A stretch of DNA of 64,000 nt from Bacillus sp. AZ43 (lineage in GTDB: Bacteria > Actinomycetota > Actinomycetes > Mycobacteriales > Geodermatophilaceae). The stretch's first letter is position 1, and every line of letters starts with the position of its first letter. Positions 53,567-61,732 of the stretch are shown here, in pieces. The notes under the pieces were generated by a model that saw only the letters and a program-made list of their open reading frames with translations, was not told the origin of the DNA and did no database searches. Location of the stretch: contig SPQJ01000013.1 in assembly GCA_004570425.1 (NCBI GenBank), positions 1 through 64,000 on the forward strand. The letters are read 5' to 3'. The translations under genes were made by a program, and so were the position numbers.

Positions 53567-56155
53567 GTGCCCGCCGCCACGGTTCCCGAGTCCCCGCTCC
53601 GGGGTGCCGGCGCGTCGCGCACGACGGCGACCCACTGCCCCTACTGCTCCCTGCAGTGCGGGATGACGGTGACCGCCGGCGCGCGCCCGGCCACCCTGGT
53701 CCCGGCCGACTTCCCGACCAACCGGGGCGGCCTGTGCTCGAAGGGGTGGTCGTCCACCGAGCTGCTCGACCATCCCGAGCGGCTGCTCCGCCCGCTGGTC
53801 CGCGCCACTCCCGGCGACCGCACCAGCCCGCTGGTCGAGGCCACCTGGGACGACGCGCTCGGCCGGCTGGTCGACGCCATCGAGCGCACCCAGGCCCGTC
53901 ACGGCCGCGACGCCGTGGGCTGCTTCGGCGGTGGCTCCCTCACCAACGAGCAGGCCTACCAGTTCGGCAAGTTCGCCCGCGTCGCGCTCCGCACCAGCGC
54001 CATCGACTACAACGGCCGCTTCTGCATGTCGTCCGCGGCCGGCGCCGCGAACCGGGCGTTCGGCCTCGACCGGGGGATGCCCTTCCCGCTCTCCGACATC
54101 GCCGAGGCCGACGTCGTGGTCCTGGTCGGCAGCAACCCGGCCGACACGATGCCGCCGGCCATGCAGTGGTTCGACGCCGGCCGCGAGCGCGGCGCCCAGC
54201 ACGTCGTCGTCGACCCGCGACGCACCGCGACCGCCCGCAACGCCGCCCTGCACCTGCAGCCCCTGCCCGGCACGGACCTGGCGCTGGCCAACGGGCTGCT
54301 GCACATCGCGCTGGCCGAGGGCCTGGTCGACGAGGCCTACGTCGCCGCGCGCACCACCGGCTTCGACGAGGTGAGGGCGGGGGTCGCTGCCTACTGGCCC
54401 GACCGGGTGGAGCGGATCACCGGTGTCCCGGTCGCCGACCAGCGACGCACCGTCTTCGCCCTGGCCCGTGCCGGGAAGGCCATCGTCCTCACCGCCCGCG
54501 GCGCCGAGCAGCACCGCAGCGGCACCGACACCGCGCAGGCGTGGATCAACCTCGCCCTGGCGCTCGGGCTGCCGGGCCGGCCGGGCAGCGGCTGGGGCAC
54601 GGTCACCGGCCAGGGCAACGGGCAGGGCGGCCGCGAGCACGGGCAGAAGGCCGACCAGCTGCCCGGCTACCGGTCCCTGTCGGACCCCGGCGCCCGCGCG
54701 CACGTCGCCGCGGTCTGGGGCGTCGACCCCGACGACCTCCCCCTGCCGGGCAAGAGCGCTTTCGAGCTGCTCGACGCCCTGGGCACCGACGGCGGCGTGC
54801 GCACGCTCCTGGTCCTCGCCTCCAACGTCGCCGTCAGCGCGCCGGATGCCAGAAGGGTCATCAGCCGGCTGCGCGACCTCGACTTCCTGGCCGTCAGCGA
54901 CTTCTTCCTCTCCGAGACCGCCGAGCTCGCCGACGTCGTCCTCCCCAGCGCCATGTGGGCGGAGGAGGAGGGCACGATGACCAATCTCGAGGGCCGGGTC
55001 ATCCGCCGACGGCGGGCGCTCGACCCGCCGGGCGGCGTCCCCGACGACCTGCAGCTGCTCGCCACGCTCGCCGAGCGGCTCGGCGCCGGCCGCCACTTCA
55101 GCGGCGACCCCGAGACCGTCTTCGAGGAGCTGCGCCGGGCCAGCGCCGGGGGAGCGGCCGACTACTCCGGCATCAGCTACCGGCGGATCGACGACGAGCA
55201 GGGCGTCTTCTGGCCCTGCCCCGCCGACGACCACCCCGGCACGCCCCGGCTGTTCACCGAGCGGTTCGCCACCCCCGACGGCCGGGCGCGGTTCGTCCGG
55301 GTCGAGCACGTCGACGCGCACGAGCGGCCCGACGCCGACTACCCCTACGTGCTCACCACCGGCCGGGTGCTGGCGCAGTACCAGTCGGGCACGCAGACCC
55401 GCCGCACCCGCAGCCTGCACCTGATCGCGCCCACACCCCGGGCCGAGATCCACCCCGACCTGGCCCGCCGGCTGGGCGTCGACCAGGACGACGTGGTCGA
55501 GCTGGCCACCCGCCGCGGCCGGGCCCGCTTCCACGCGCTGGTCACCGACGCCGTGCGGCCCGACGTCGTCTTCGCGCCCTTCCACTGGGGCGGCGGGTCC
55601 AGCGCCAACGCGCTCACCGACGCCGACGCGCTCGACCCCACGTCGAGGATGCCCGCCTTCAAGGTCTGCGCGGTCGCCGTCGCCCGCGCCGGCGGGCCCG
55701 AGGAGCTCATCGCCCCGCCCCCGGCGGCCGGTCAGCCGCAGCCCCGCGACCGCACGCCGAACGCCGCCCCCGCACCGCGCCACCCCACCCGGAAGAGGAG
55801 CACCCGCGTGAAGAGCAGCCCACGCTTCCTGCAAGGCGTCTTCCCGATCGCCGGAGAAGGCCTGGCCAAGCCCGGGCCGCTCGACGCCGCCCTGCGCTAC
55901 ACCGTGCCGCAGGGGAGGTCCGCGCAGGCGCTGTACTTCCGCGGCGGCAACTCGACGGCCGAGCTGGTCTACGTCCTGCTCGTCCGCGACGGGGAGCCGA
56001 TGCGCTGGTTCCCGATCGGCGCGAAGGGCGACGTCCACGTGCCGCTGCGCGTGGTCGAGGACCTGGTGGGCGGCACCGTCGTCGAGCTGCACGCCGCCGC
56101 CCCCGAGGGCGTCACCGGCGAGCTGGTCGTCGACCTCGGGCTGGTGGAGGTCTGA
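53567..56155 (+). CDS. nasA: Assimilatory nitrate reductase catalytic subunit with C-terminal accessory-like extension
   Basis: Molybdopterin (MGD) oxidoreductase reducing nitrate to nitrite for assimilation. 862 residues. N-terminal [4Fe-4S] cysteines: HCPYCSLQCGM and GGLCSKGW; MGD-binding segments include CFGGGSLTNEQAYQFGKF, SNPADTMPPAMQWF and FAPFHWGGGSSANALTD. No flavin or extra 2Fe-2S domain. GTG 53567 has CACGCT at -12 to -7; ATG 53543 is the alternative. A Pro/Ala/Arg linker after ~residue 715 leads, without a stop, into a 115-residue module from 55808. TGATG links it to nirB. Confidence 0.88.
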   Translation: MPAATVPESPLRGAGASRTTATHCPYCSLQCGMTVTAGARPATLVPADFPTNRGGLCSKGWSSTELLDHPERLLRPLVRATPGDRTSPLVEATWDDALGRLVDAIERTQARHGRDAVGCFGGGSLTNEQAYQFGKFARVALRTSAIDYNGRFCMSSAAGAANRAFGLDRGMPFPLSDIAEADVVVLVGSNPADTMPPAMQWFDAGRERGAQHVVVDPRRTATARNAALHLQPLPGTDLALANGLLHIALAEGLVDEAYVAARTTGFDEVRAGVAAYWPDRVERITGVPVADQRRTVFALARAGKAIVLTARGAEQHRSGTDTAQAWINLALALGLPGRPGSGWGTVTGQGNGQGGREHGQKADQLPGYRSLSDPGARAHVAAVWGVDPDDLPLPGKSAFELLDALGTDGGVRTLLVLASNVAVSAPDARRVISRLRDLDFLAVSDFFLSETAELADVVLPSAMWAEEEGTMTNLEGRVIRRRRALDPPGGVPDDLQLLATLAERLGAGRHFSGDPETVFEELRRASAGGAADYSGISYRRIDDEQGVFWPCPADDHPGTPRLFTERFATPDGRARFVRVEHVDAHERPDADYPYVLTTGRVLAQYQSGTQTRRTRSLHLIAPTPRAEIHPDLARRLGVDQDDVVELATRRGRARFHALVTDAVRPDVVFAPFHWGGGSSANALTDADALDPTSRMPAFKVCAVAVARAGGPEELIAPPPAAGQPQPRDRTPNAAPAPRHPTRKRSTRVKSSPRFLQGVFPIAGEGLAKPGPLDAALRYTVPQGRSAQALYFRGGNSTAELVYVLLVRDGEPMRWFPIGAKGDVHVPLRVVEDLVGGTVVELHAAAPEGVTGELVVDLGLVEV
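55808..56155 (+). other. Internal start candidate: small accessory-like protein in frame with nasA
   Basis: AAGAGGAG lies eight bases before GTG 55808, in the nasA frame, giving a 115-residue product: it begins with KSSPRFLQGVFPIAGEG, continues YTVPQGRSAQALYFRGGNST and MRWFPIGAKGDVHVPLRVVE and ends VVDLGLVEV. I recall similar stand-alone small proteins next to actinobacterial nitrate reductases. Either a separate cistron has lost the upstream stop and become fused, or both long and short forms are made. Confidence 0.5.
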
Positions 56156-58683
56156 TGACAGCCGTCCTGGGCGGGCGGCCGACCGGCCTCACCGCACTGC
56201 ACGTGGACGACGACCTGGACACCCGCGGCCGCCTGGTCGTGGTGGGCAACGGCATGGCCGGCGCCCGCTTCGTCGAGGAGGTGCTCGAACGGGGCGGCGG
56301 CGACCAGTTCCGCATCACCGTCTTCGGCGACGAGCCGCACGGCAACTACAACCGGATCATGCTGTCGCCGGTCCTGGCCGGGGAGGAGCACGAGGACGAC
56401 ATCGTCCTCAACAGCCACGACTGGTACGCCGACAACGGGATCGACCTGCGCGCGGGCGTGCGCGTCGAGCGGATCGACACCGCGGCCAAGGTGGTGCACG
56501 CCGCCGACGGCAGCGCCACCCCCTACGACCACCTGGTGCTCGCGACCGGGAGCTACTCGTTCATCCCGCCGATGACCGGGATCCGCACCGAGGCCGGCGA
56601 CCTGCTGCCGGGCGTCTACGGCTTCCGCACCATCGACGAGACCCGCGCGCTGCTCGCCGAGGCGGGCAGCTGCCGGCGAGCCGTCGTGATGGGCGGTGGC
56701 CTGCTGGGGCTGGAAGCGGCCCGCGCGCTGCAGGGCCACGGGCTGCAGGTCGACCTGGTGCACGCCATGCCGTACCTGATGAACGCCCAGCTCGACGCGG
56801 AGGCCGGCGCGATCCTGAAGCGGAGCGTCGAGCAGCTCGGGATCACCGTGCACCTCGACGTCCTCGCCACCGAGGTCGTCGGCACCGACCGGGTCGAGGC
56901 CGTCGTCCTCACGGACGGCCGGCGCATCGACACCGACCTGCTGGTCGTCGCCGCCGGGGTGCGCCCGCACACCGACGTCGCCGTCCGCTCGGGGCTGGAG
57001 GTGGAGCGGGCGATCGTCGTCGACGACCAGCTGCGCACCGACGACCCGGACGTCTACGCCATCGGCGAGTGCGCCCAGCACCGCGGCGAGGTGTACGGGC
57101 TGGTCGCGCCCGCCTGGGAGCACGCGAAGGTCCTCGCCGACGTCCTCACCGGCACCCACCCCGACGCCGAGTACCACGGCAGCCGGACGGCGACGAAGCT
57201 CAAGGTCGCCGGCGTGGACGTCGCCGTCATGGGGATCAGCACCCCGGAGCGGGACGAGGACGAGTTCCTGGTCATCTCCGAGCCCAAGCGCGGCGTGCAC
57301 CTGTCGGTGGTCATCCGCGACGACGTGCTGGTCGGGGCCACGCTGCTCGGTGACACCCGCAAGGTCGCCTTCCTCACCCAGGCCTTCGACCGCGGTGCCC
57401 CGCTGCCGGAGGAGCGCATCCGGCTGCTCGTCGACCTCTCCGACGGGGCGGAGGAGGTCGGCGTCGCGGACATGCCGGCCGACTCCCAGGTCTGCAACTG
57501 CAACGGTGTGTCGAAGGGCGACATCTGCGGCGCGGTGGCCGGTGGCTGCGGCAGCGTCGGCGAGGTCATGGACCGCACCCGCGCCGGCAAGGGCTGCGGC
57601 TCCTGCAAGTCGCTGGTCAAGCAGATCGTCGAGTGGGCCGCCGAGGGCGAGCTCGCCGACGACCCCGCCGCCTCGTACTACGTGCCGGGCATCCCGATGA
57701 CCAAGCCCGAGCTCATGGCCGCCATCCGCGAGCGCGACCTGCGCAGCGTGTCGGCCGTCTTCGCCGCCCTCGCGCCCGGCGGCAAGGACGACGCGAAGTC
57801 GAAGATGGGCCTGACCTCGCTGCTCAAGATGATGTGGGGCTCCGACCACGTGCCGGAGAAGGACGCCGAGTTCGTCAACGACCGGGTCCACGGCAACATC
57901 CAGCGCGACGGCACGTTCTCCGTCGTCCCGCAGATGAAGGGCGGCGTGACCACGCCCGCCCAGCTGCGCCGGATCGCCGAGGTGGCGGAGAAGTACGAGG
58001 TCCCGATGGTGAAGGTGACCGGCGGCCAGCGGATCGACCTGCTCGGCGTCCGCAAGGAGGACCTGCCGGCCATGTGGAACGACCTCGGCATGCCGTCGGG
58101 GTACGCCTACGGCAAGAGCTTCCGCACCGTGAAGACCTGCGTGGGCTCGGACTTCTGCCGGTTCGGGCTCGGTGACTCCACGCAGCTCGGCATCGACCTC
58201 GAGACCCGGTTCCAGGGCATCGAGAGCCCGGCGAAGATGAAGCTCGCCGTCGTCGGCTGCCCGCGCAACTGCGCCGAGGCCTACGTGAAGGACGTCGGCG
58301 TCGTCGCCGTCGGCAACGGCAAGTGGGAGGTCTACGTCGGCGGTGCTGCCGGCGCGACCGTCCGCAAGGGCGACCTGCTCGCCACCGTCGACTCCCCGGA
58401 GGCGGTGCTCGAGCTCGCCGGCCGCTTCATGCAGTACTACCGGGAGAACGCCAACTGGCTCGAGCGCACCTACGACTTCGTGCCCCGCGTCGGACTGGAG
58501 AAGCTCAAGCACGTCCTGCTGGAGGACGGCGAGGGCATCTGCGCCGACCTGGACGCCGGGATCCAGCGGTCGATCGACGCCTACCGCGATCCGTGGGGGC
58601 AGGACGCGAACGAACCGGCCACACCGGGCCAGTTCCGCCCGTCCCTCCCGCTGATCGCGCTGCCGAAGGTGCCGGTCCGATGA
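56155..58683 (+). CDS. nirB: Assimilatory nitrite reductase, NAD(P)H large subunit
   Basis: Reduces nitrite to ammonium. 842 residues, standard NirB order: FAD/NAD(P) pyridine-nucleotide reductase (LVVVGNGMAGARFVEE; VVMGGGLLGLEAARAL), a BFD-type [2Fe-2S] domain (VCNCNGVSKGDIC and GKGCGSCK), then sulfite/nitrite reductase halves with siroheme-[4Fe-4S] cysteines in TCVGSDFCRFGLGD and VGCPRNCAEAYVKD. ATG 56155 overlaps the nasA stop by one base and its own stop overlaps nirD by four, so nasA-nirB-nirD form one coupled operon. Confidence 0.96.
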   Translation: MTAVLGGRPTGLTALHVDDDLDTRGRLVVVGNGMAGARFVEEVLERGGGDQFRITVFGDEPHGNYNRIMLSPVLAGEEHEDDIVLNSHDWYADNGIDLRAGVRVERIDTAAKVVHAADGSATPYDHLVLATGSYSFIPPMTGIRTEAGDLLPGVYGFRTIDETRALLAEAGSCRRAVVMGGGLLGLEAARALQGHGLQVDLVHAMPYLMNAQLDAEAGAILKRSVEQLGITVHLDVLATEVVGTDRVEAVVLTDGRRIDTDLLVVAAGVRPHTDVAVRSGLEVERAIVVDDQLRTDDPDVYAIGECAQHRGEVYGLVAPAWEHAKVLADVLTGTHPDAEYHGSRTATKLKVAGVDVAVMGISTPERDEDEFLVISEPKRGVHLSVVIRDDVLVGATLLGDTRKVAFLTQAFDRGAPLPEERIRLLVDLSDGAEEVGVADMPADSQVCNCNGVSKGDICGAVAGGCGSVGEVMDRTRAGKGCGSCKSLVKQIVEWAAEGELADDPAASYYVPGIPMTKPELMAAIRERDLRSVSAVFAALAPGGKDDAKSKMGLTSLLKMMWGSDHVPEKDAEFVNDRVHGNIQRDGTFSVVPQMKGGVTTPAQLRRIAEVAEKYEVPMVKVTGGQRIDLLGVRKEDLPAMWNDLGMPSGYAYGKSFRTVKTCVGSDFCRFGLGDSTQLGIDLETRFQGIESPAKMKLAVVGCPRNCAEAYVKDVGVVAVGNGKWEVYVGGAAGATVRKGDLLATVDSPEAVLELAGRFMQYYRENANWLERTYDFVPRVGLEKLKHVLLEDGEGICADLDAGIQRSIDAYRDPWGQDANEPATPGQFRPSLPLIALPKVPVR

Positions 58684-59033
58684 GCGTCACCGACGTGGCG
58701 ACGACGACCGGCGTCGTCGTGGGGCGGGTCGACGACGTCCCGCCGGGGGAGGGGCGGACCTTCGTCGCCGACGGCGTCCAGGTCGCCGTCTTCCGGCTCC
58801 GCGACGGGTCGCTGCACGCCACGCAGGCCGCCTGCCCGCACGCCGGCGGGCCGCTGGCCGACGGGCAGACCGACGTCGACGTCCTGGTCTGCCCGCTGCA
58901 CCAGTACGCCTACCGGTGGACCGACGGCACCTCGACCGACGGGGCCCCGCCGATCCGTCTCTTCCCGGTGCGGGAGGTCGACGGGGCCCTCGTGGTCGAG
59001 GTCCAGCCGCCGGTCAGGCGAACTCGTAGGTGA
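58680..59033 (+). CDS. nirD: Nitrite reductase small subunit, Rieske type
   Basis: 117 residues. A Rieske fold with both cluster-ligand pairs present: CPHAGGPLADGQ and VCPLHQYAYRW (C-x-H and C-x2-H). Classical E. coli NirD has lost these ligands, so this subunit probably carries a [2Fe-2S] centre and may pass electrons to NirB. ATG 58680 overlaps the nirB stop by four bases; the 3' end overlaps the convergent DUF4333 gene by 20 bases. Confidence 0.9.
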   Translation: MSVTDVATTTGVVVGRVDDVPPGEGRTFVADGVQVAVFRLRDGSLHATQAACPHAGGPLADGQTDVDVLVCPLHQYAYRWTDGTSTDGAPPIRLFPVREVDGALVVEVQPPVRRTRR

Positions 59034-59643
59034 CCTCGCCGCTCTCGTCCACGGTGGCGACGACCTCGACGGTGTCGGTCGCGTCCGCGGCGTTGTCCAC
59101 GAAGCACGTGATCGGTGTCCCGACGGCGTCGACGAGGACGGACCGGCCGTCGGTGTCGCAGGTGCTGATGACCGCCACGCCGGCCAGCGCGCCCACCTGC
59201 TCGTCCAGCGACGCCTCGACGACGTCGACGTAGACGAACTCGTTGTCGCCGTCGATCTGGACGTTCCCCTCGTCGTCGGTCTGCCTGACGGTGAAGGAGA
59301 CGGGCTGGTCCTCCAGGGACGCGGTGCAGGAGAACGTCCCCCCGGACTCGGCCTCGACGTCCGTCGGGCACGAGACGTCCTCGGGTGCGACGCCGGTCTC
59401 CTCGGCGGTCACGCGGCTGATCTCGGCCTCGACGTCCGCGGTGTCCAGGGTCTTCGCGCCGAACAGCAGGACCGCGCCGACGACGAGCCCGCCGAGCACC
59501 ACGAGCCCGGCGACGATCGAGGCGACGACGATCCCGGTCCGGCCGCGGCGCGGGCGGCCCTGGGGGACCGGCGGGGGGCCGTAGGCGGGGGGCGGGCCGT
59601 ACTGCGGGCCGGGGGGCGGGGTGGGGTAGGTCTGCTGGGTCAT
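59014..59643 (-). CDS. DUF4333 membrane-anchored protein
   Basis: 209 residues: a Pro/Gly/Tyr-rich cytoplasmic N-terminus (PPPGPQYGPPPAYGPPP), one transmembrane helix (about 38-62), then an extracytoplasmic region with the DUF4333 pattern VSCPTDVEAESGGTFSCTAS and a second cysteine pair (STCDTDG, PITCFVDNA). The DUF4333 fold is repeated twice in outline. ATG 59643 has GAGGAG. Three phased ACTTG repeats lie 59-84 bases upstream. Function unknown. Confidence 0.8.
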   Translation of the reverse strand: MTQQTYPTPPPGPQYGPPPAYGPPPVPQGRPRRGRTGIVVASIVAGLVVLGGLVVGAVLLFGAKTLDTADVEAEISRVTAEETGVAPEDVSCPTDVEAESGGTFSCTASLEDQPVSFTVRQTDDEGNVQIDGDNEFVYVDVVEASLDEQVGALAGVAVISTCDTDGRSVLVDAVGTPITCFVDNAADATDTVEVVATVDESGEVTYEFA

Positions 59644-59701
59644 CGGTGTGCTCCTCGTCGGGTGGGTCGCGGACGACCATGACGGGAGTCGCTTCCGGAT
59701 G

Positions 59702-59727
59702 ACTTGGATGCACTTGGGGCGGACTTG
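59702..59727. promoter_or_regulatory. Three phased ACTTG direct repeats
   Basis: ACTTG at 59702, 59712 and 59723 (10- and 11-base steps), upstream of the minus-strand DUF4333 gene. One-turn spacing is typical of OmpR/PhoP-type response-regulator sites; the binder is unknown. Confidence 0.4.
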
Positions 59728-59736
59728 AGCCCGGCC

Positions 59737-60192
59737 TCACGGGTGCATGCGGGAGCCCTTCACCACCTTGTCGACGGCGTTCTTCGGCCCGTGCAGCGCG
59801 ATCCCCACCAGGTCCAGGTCGGCGCCGCGGACGGCCCGGACGGCGGCGCGGTTCTCCGCGTCACCGCCGGTGGTGAACAGGTCGGCCGTGAACAGGGCGG
59901 TCGGCAGGCCGCGCTCCAGCGCGCGGCGCCGCACGGTCGCGAGCACGTCGCCGGGAGCGGTGAGCACGAGCACCGGCTGGCGGAACATCGCCAGATACCG
60001 GGTGCCGTCGGCGTCCTCGTACGGGCGGCCGACCAGCTCGGGGACCGCGGCGGCGATCGCGCTGCCGAGGAACGCGGTGACGTTGAGCTCCTGCCAGGGG
60101 AGCAGGCCCTCCCGCAGCACGACGGCGATCTTCGTGGGCCACGGCGGGCCCACCTCCTCGGACTGATCGGTCAGCAGCGGCGTCGTCTCCAT
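59737..60192 (-). CDS. DUF2000 family protein
   Basis: 151 residues matching the DUF2000 outline: TKIAVVLREGLLPWQELNVT, AFLGSAIAA with the central P-Y-x-DADG region, and C-terminal DLDLVGIALHGPKNAVDKVV. Small alpha/beta proteins of unknown role, often beside AraC regulators. Here the AraC gene is divergent with 50 bases between starts, so it is the probable regulator. ATG 60192. Confidence 0.85.
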   Translation of the reverse strand: METTPLLTDQSEEVGPPWPTKIAVVLREGLLPWQELNVTAFLGSAIAAAVPELVGRPYEDADGTRYLAMFRQPVLVLTAPGDVLATVRRRALERGLPTALFTADLFTTGGDAENRAAVRAVRGADLDLVGIALHGPKNAVDKVVKGSRMHP

Positions 60193-60230
60193 GGCGCCCA
60201 GCGTGCTCCCGCGGGAACGCGCGCTTCTTG

Positions 60231-60236
60231 TACGTT
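60231..60236 (+). promoter_or_regulatory. -10 element of the araC-type gene (leaderless)
   Basis: TACGTT, first base 12 bases before GTG 60243. Confidence 0.5.
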
Positions 60237-60242
60237 CCTGAC

Positions 60243-61049
60243 GTGACCGCTCCGGCGCCGCACGGGGAGAAGGTGCGGGCCTGGCGCCCGCCGGTGCCGG
60301 GGCTCGCCGAGGTGTTCCACGCCCGGTTCACCGACCACGTCTACCCGCCGCACACGCACGACACCTGGACCCTGCTGCTGGTCGACGACGGCGCGGTCCG
60401 CTACGACCTGGACCGGCACGCCCACGGTGCCGACCCCGCCGCGGTGACCCTGCTCCCGCCGGGGGTGCCGCACGACGGGCGGTCCCGGTTCCCCGGCGGC
60501 TTCCGCAAGCGCGTGATCTACCTGGACCCGGGGACGCTCGGCACGGAGCGGATCGGCACGGCGGTCGACCGACCCGCGTTCGGTGACCGGTTGCTGCGCA
60601 CCCGCATCGACCGGCTGCACACCGCGCTCGCCCCGCACACCGAGCTGCTCGAGGCGGAGAGCCGGCTGGCGTTCGTGCTCGAGCGCCTGCGGCAGCACCT
60701 CGACCGCGAGATCACCGCCGCCCCGGAGGCCCGGGACGACGCACTGGCCGACCGGCTGCGCGATCTGCTCGACGCGCGGGTGGTCGAGGGCGTCTCGCTG
60801 GAGGAGACGGCAGCGGAGTTCGGCGTCCACCCCACCCACCTGGTACGCGCCTTCGGTCGCGCCCACGGCCTGCCGCCGCACCGCTACCTGGTGGGCCGGC
60901 GGATCGACCGTGCCCGCTCCCTCCTGCTCGACGGCATGCCCCCGGCGGAGGTGGCGACGGCGGCCGGCTTCTACGACCAGGCCCACCTGACCCGGCACTT
61001 CCGCAGGCTGCTCGGCACCACGCCGGCGGCCTACGCCCGCTCGACCTGA
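60243..61049 (+). CDS. AraC-family transcriptional regulator
   Basis: 268 residues. N-terminal cupin ligand domain: YPPHTHDTWTLLLVDDGAV and LLPPGVPHDGRS. C-terminal double HTH: VSLEETAAEFGVHPTHLVRA and EVATAAGFYDQAHLTRHFRR, ending LLGTTPAAYARS. GTG 60243 is preferred over the upstream 60228 start because of TACGTT at -12 to -7. It probably controls the divergent DUF2000 gene; this AraC-DUF2000 pairing is common. Confidence 0.9.
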   Translation: MTAPAPHGEKVRAWRPPVPGLAEVFHARFTDHVYPPHTHDTWTLLLVDDGAVRYDLDRHAHGADPAAVTLLPPGVPHDGRSRFPGGFRKRVIYLDPGTLGTERIGTAVDRPAFGDRLLRTRIDRLHTALAPHTELLEAESRLAFVLERLRQHLDREITAAPEARDDALADRLRDLLDARVVEGVSLEETAAEFGVHPTHLVRAFGRAHGLPPHRYLVGRRIDRARSLLLDGMPPAEVATAAGFYDQAHLTRHFRRLLGTTPAAYARST

Positions 61050-61051
61050 GG

Positions 61052-61471
61052 TCAGGGCGCCGGGACGACGACGGTCGCCTCGTGCGGTCCGCCGCACTCC
61101 TCGGACCCGCCGACGCGTCGCCAGTCCAGCTCGGCGTCGACCTCGGTGAGCACGGACCCGTCGGGGCCGATCACGCGGACGGTGGCGGAGCCGGGGGTGG
61201 ACATGTCGAGGAGGCCGGTCGCGGGGGAGCCCGACGCGGGGTCGACCGTCGCGGCCCCGGGGTCCACCAGCACCGGCCGGTAGCACTGCGGGACGCACTC
61301 GAGGGTGACCCCGCCCTCGACCGACGGCCAGCCGTCGGCGAACTCGACGACCAGCGCGTTGCTCCAGCCGATGGCCGGGCACGTGGTGCCGCCGCCGCCC
61401 GCGCAGGAGGCCAGTGCCAGGACGGCGGCGAGCAGGCAGCCCACCGCAGGCGCCGAGACGGGGGGCCTCAC
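61052..61471 (-). CDS. Hypothetical lipoprotein
   Basis: 139 residues with a signal peptide and lipobox ALASC; further cysteines at TCPAIGW, LECVPQCYRP and EECGGPH suggest disulfides in a small extracytoplasmic beta domain. No family recognised. GTG 61471 overlaps the stop of a 54-residue gene (GTGA), so the two form an operon. It converges on the AraC gene with a 2-base gap. Confidence 0.7.
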   Translation of the reverse strand: MRPPVSAPAVGCLLAAVLALASCAGGGGTTCPAIGWSNALVVEFADGWPSVEGGVTLECVPQCYRPVLVDPGAATVDPASGSPATGLLDMSTPGSATVRVIGPDGSVLTEVDAELDWRRVGGSEECGGPHEATVVVPAP

Positions 61472-61632
61472 TCGACGGGTTCGCTCTCCACGGTCAGCGG
61501 GGGCGGGACGATCAGCGGACGACGACGCCGGCGCAGGTCGGACAGGAGCCGGCGGCGGTGGGCCTCCTCGGCCAGCTGGCGGGCAGCGATCAGCGACGCG
61601 CTCTCCGCCGTGCGGCCGTAGCTCTCGAGCAC
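61468..61632 (-). CDS. 54-residue basic small protein
   Basis: Begins MLESYGRTAESASLIAARQL and continues as an Arg-rich amphipathic helix (EEAHRRRLLSDLRRRRRP), then a Pro-rich end (LIVPPPLTVESEPVE). GTG 61632 has GGGAGCCAGGA directly upstream as a ribosome site. The stop overlaps the lipoprotein start by four bases, strong evidence that it is a real gene. No family recognised; the basic helix could bind nucleic acid or membrane. Confidence 0.6.
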   Translation of the reverse strand: MLESYGRTAESASLIAARQLAEEAHRRRLLSDLRRRRRPLIVPPPLTVESEPVE

Positions 61633-61732
61633 TCCTGGCTCCCCTCGCCGTCCCCTCGACTGATAGACGCGTCGAGGGGCCGGAAAGGATGACAGCCGGA
61701 GGACACGAATCGGTAACGATCCGAGCCGTTGA

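Noticed and set aside
55740-55810. Sequencing error hiding the nasA stop codon
   Set aside because: Considered because of the internal ribosome site, but the frame stays open and codon use looks normal through the linker; cannot be decided without reads, so reported as a possible fusion.
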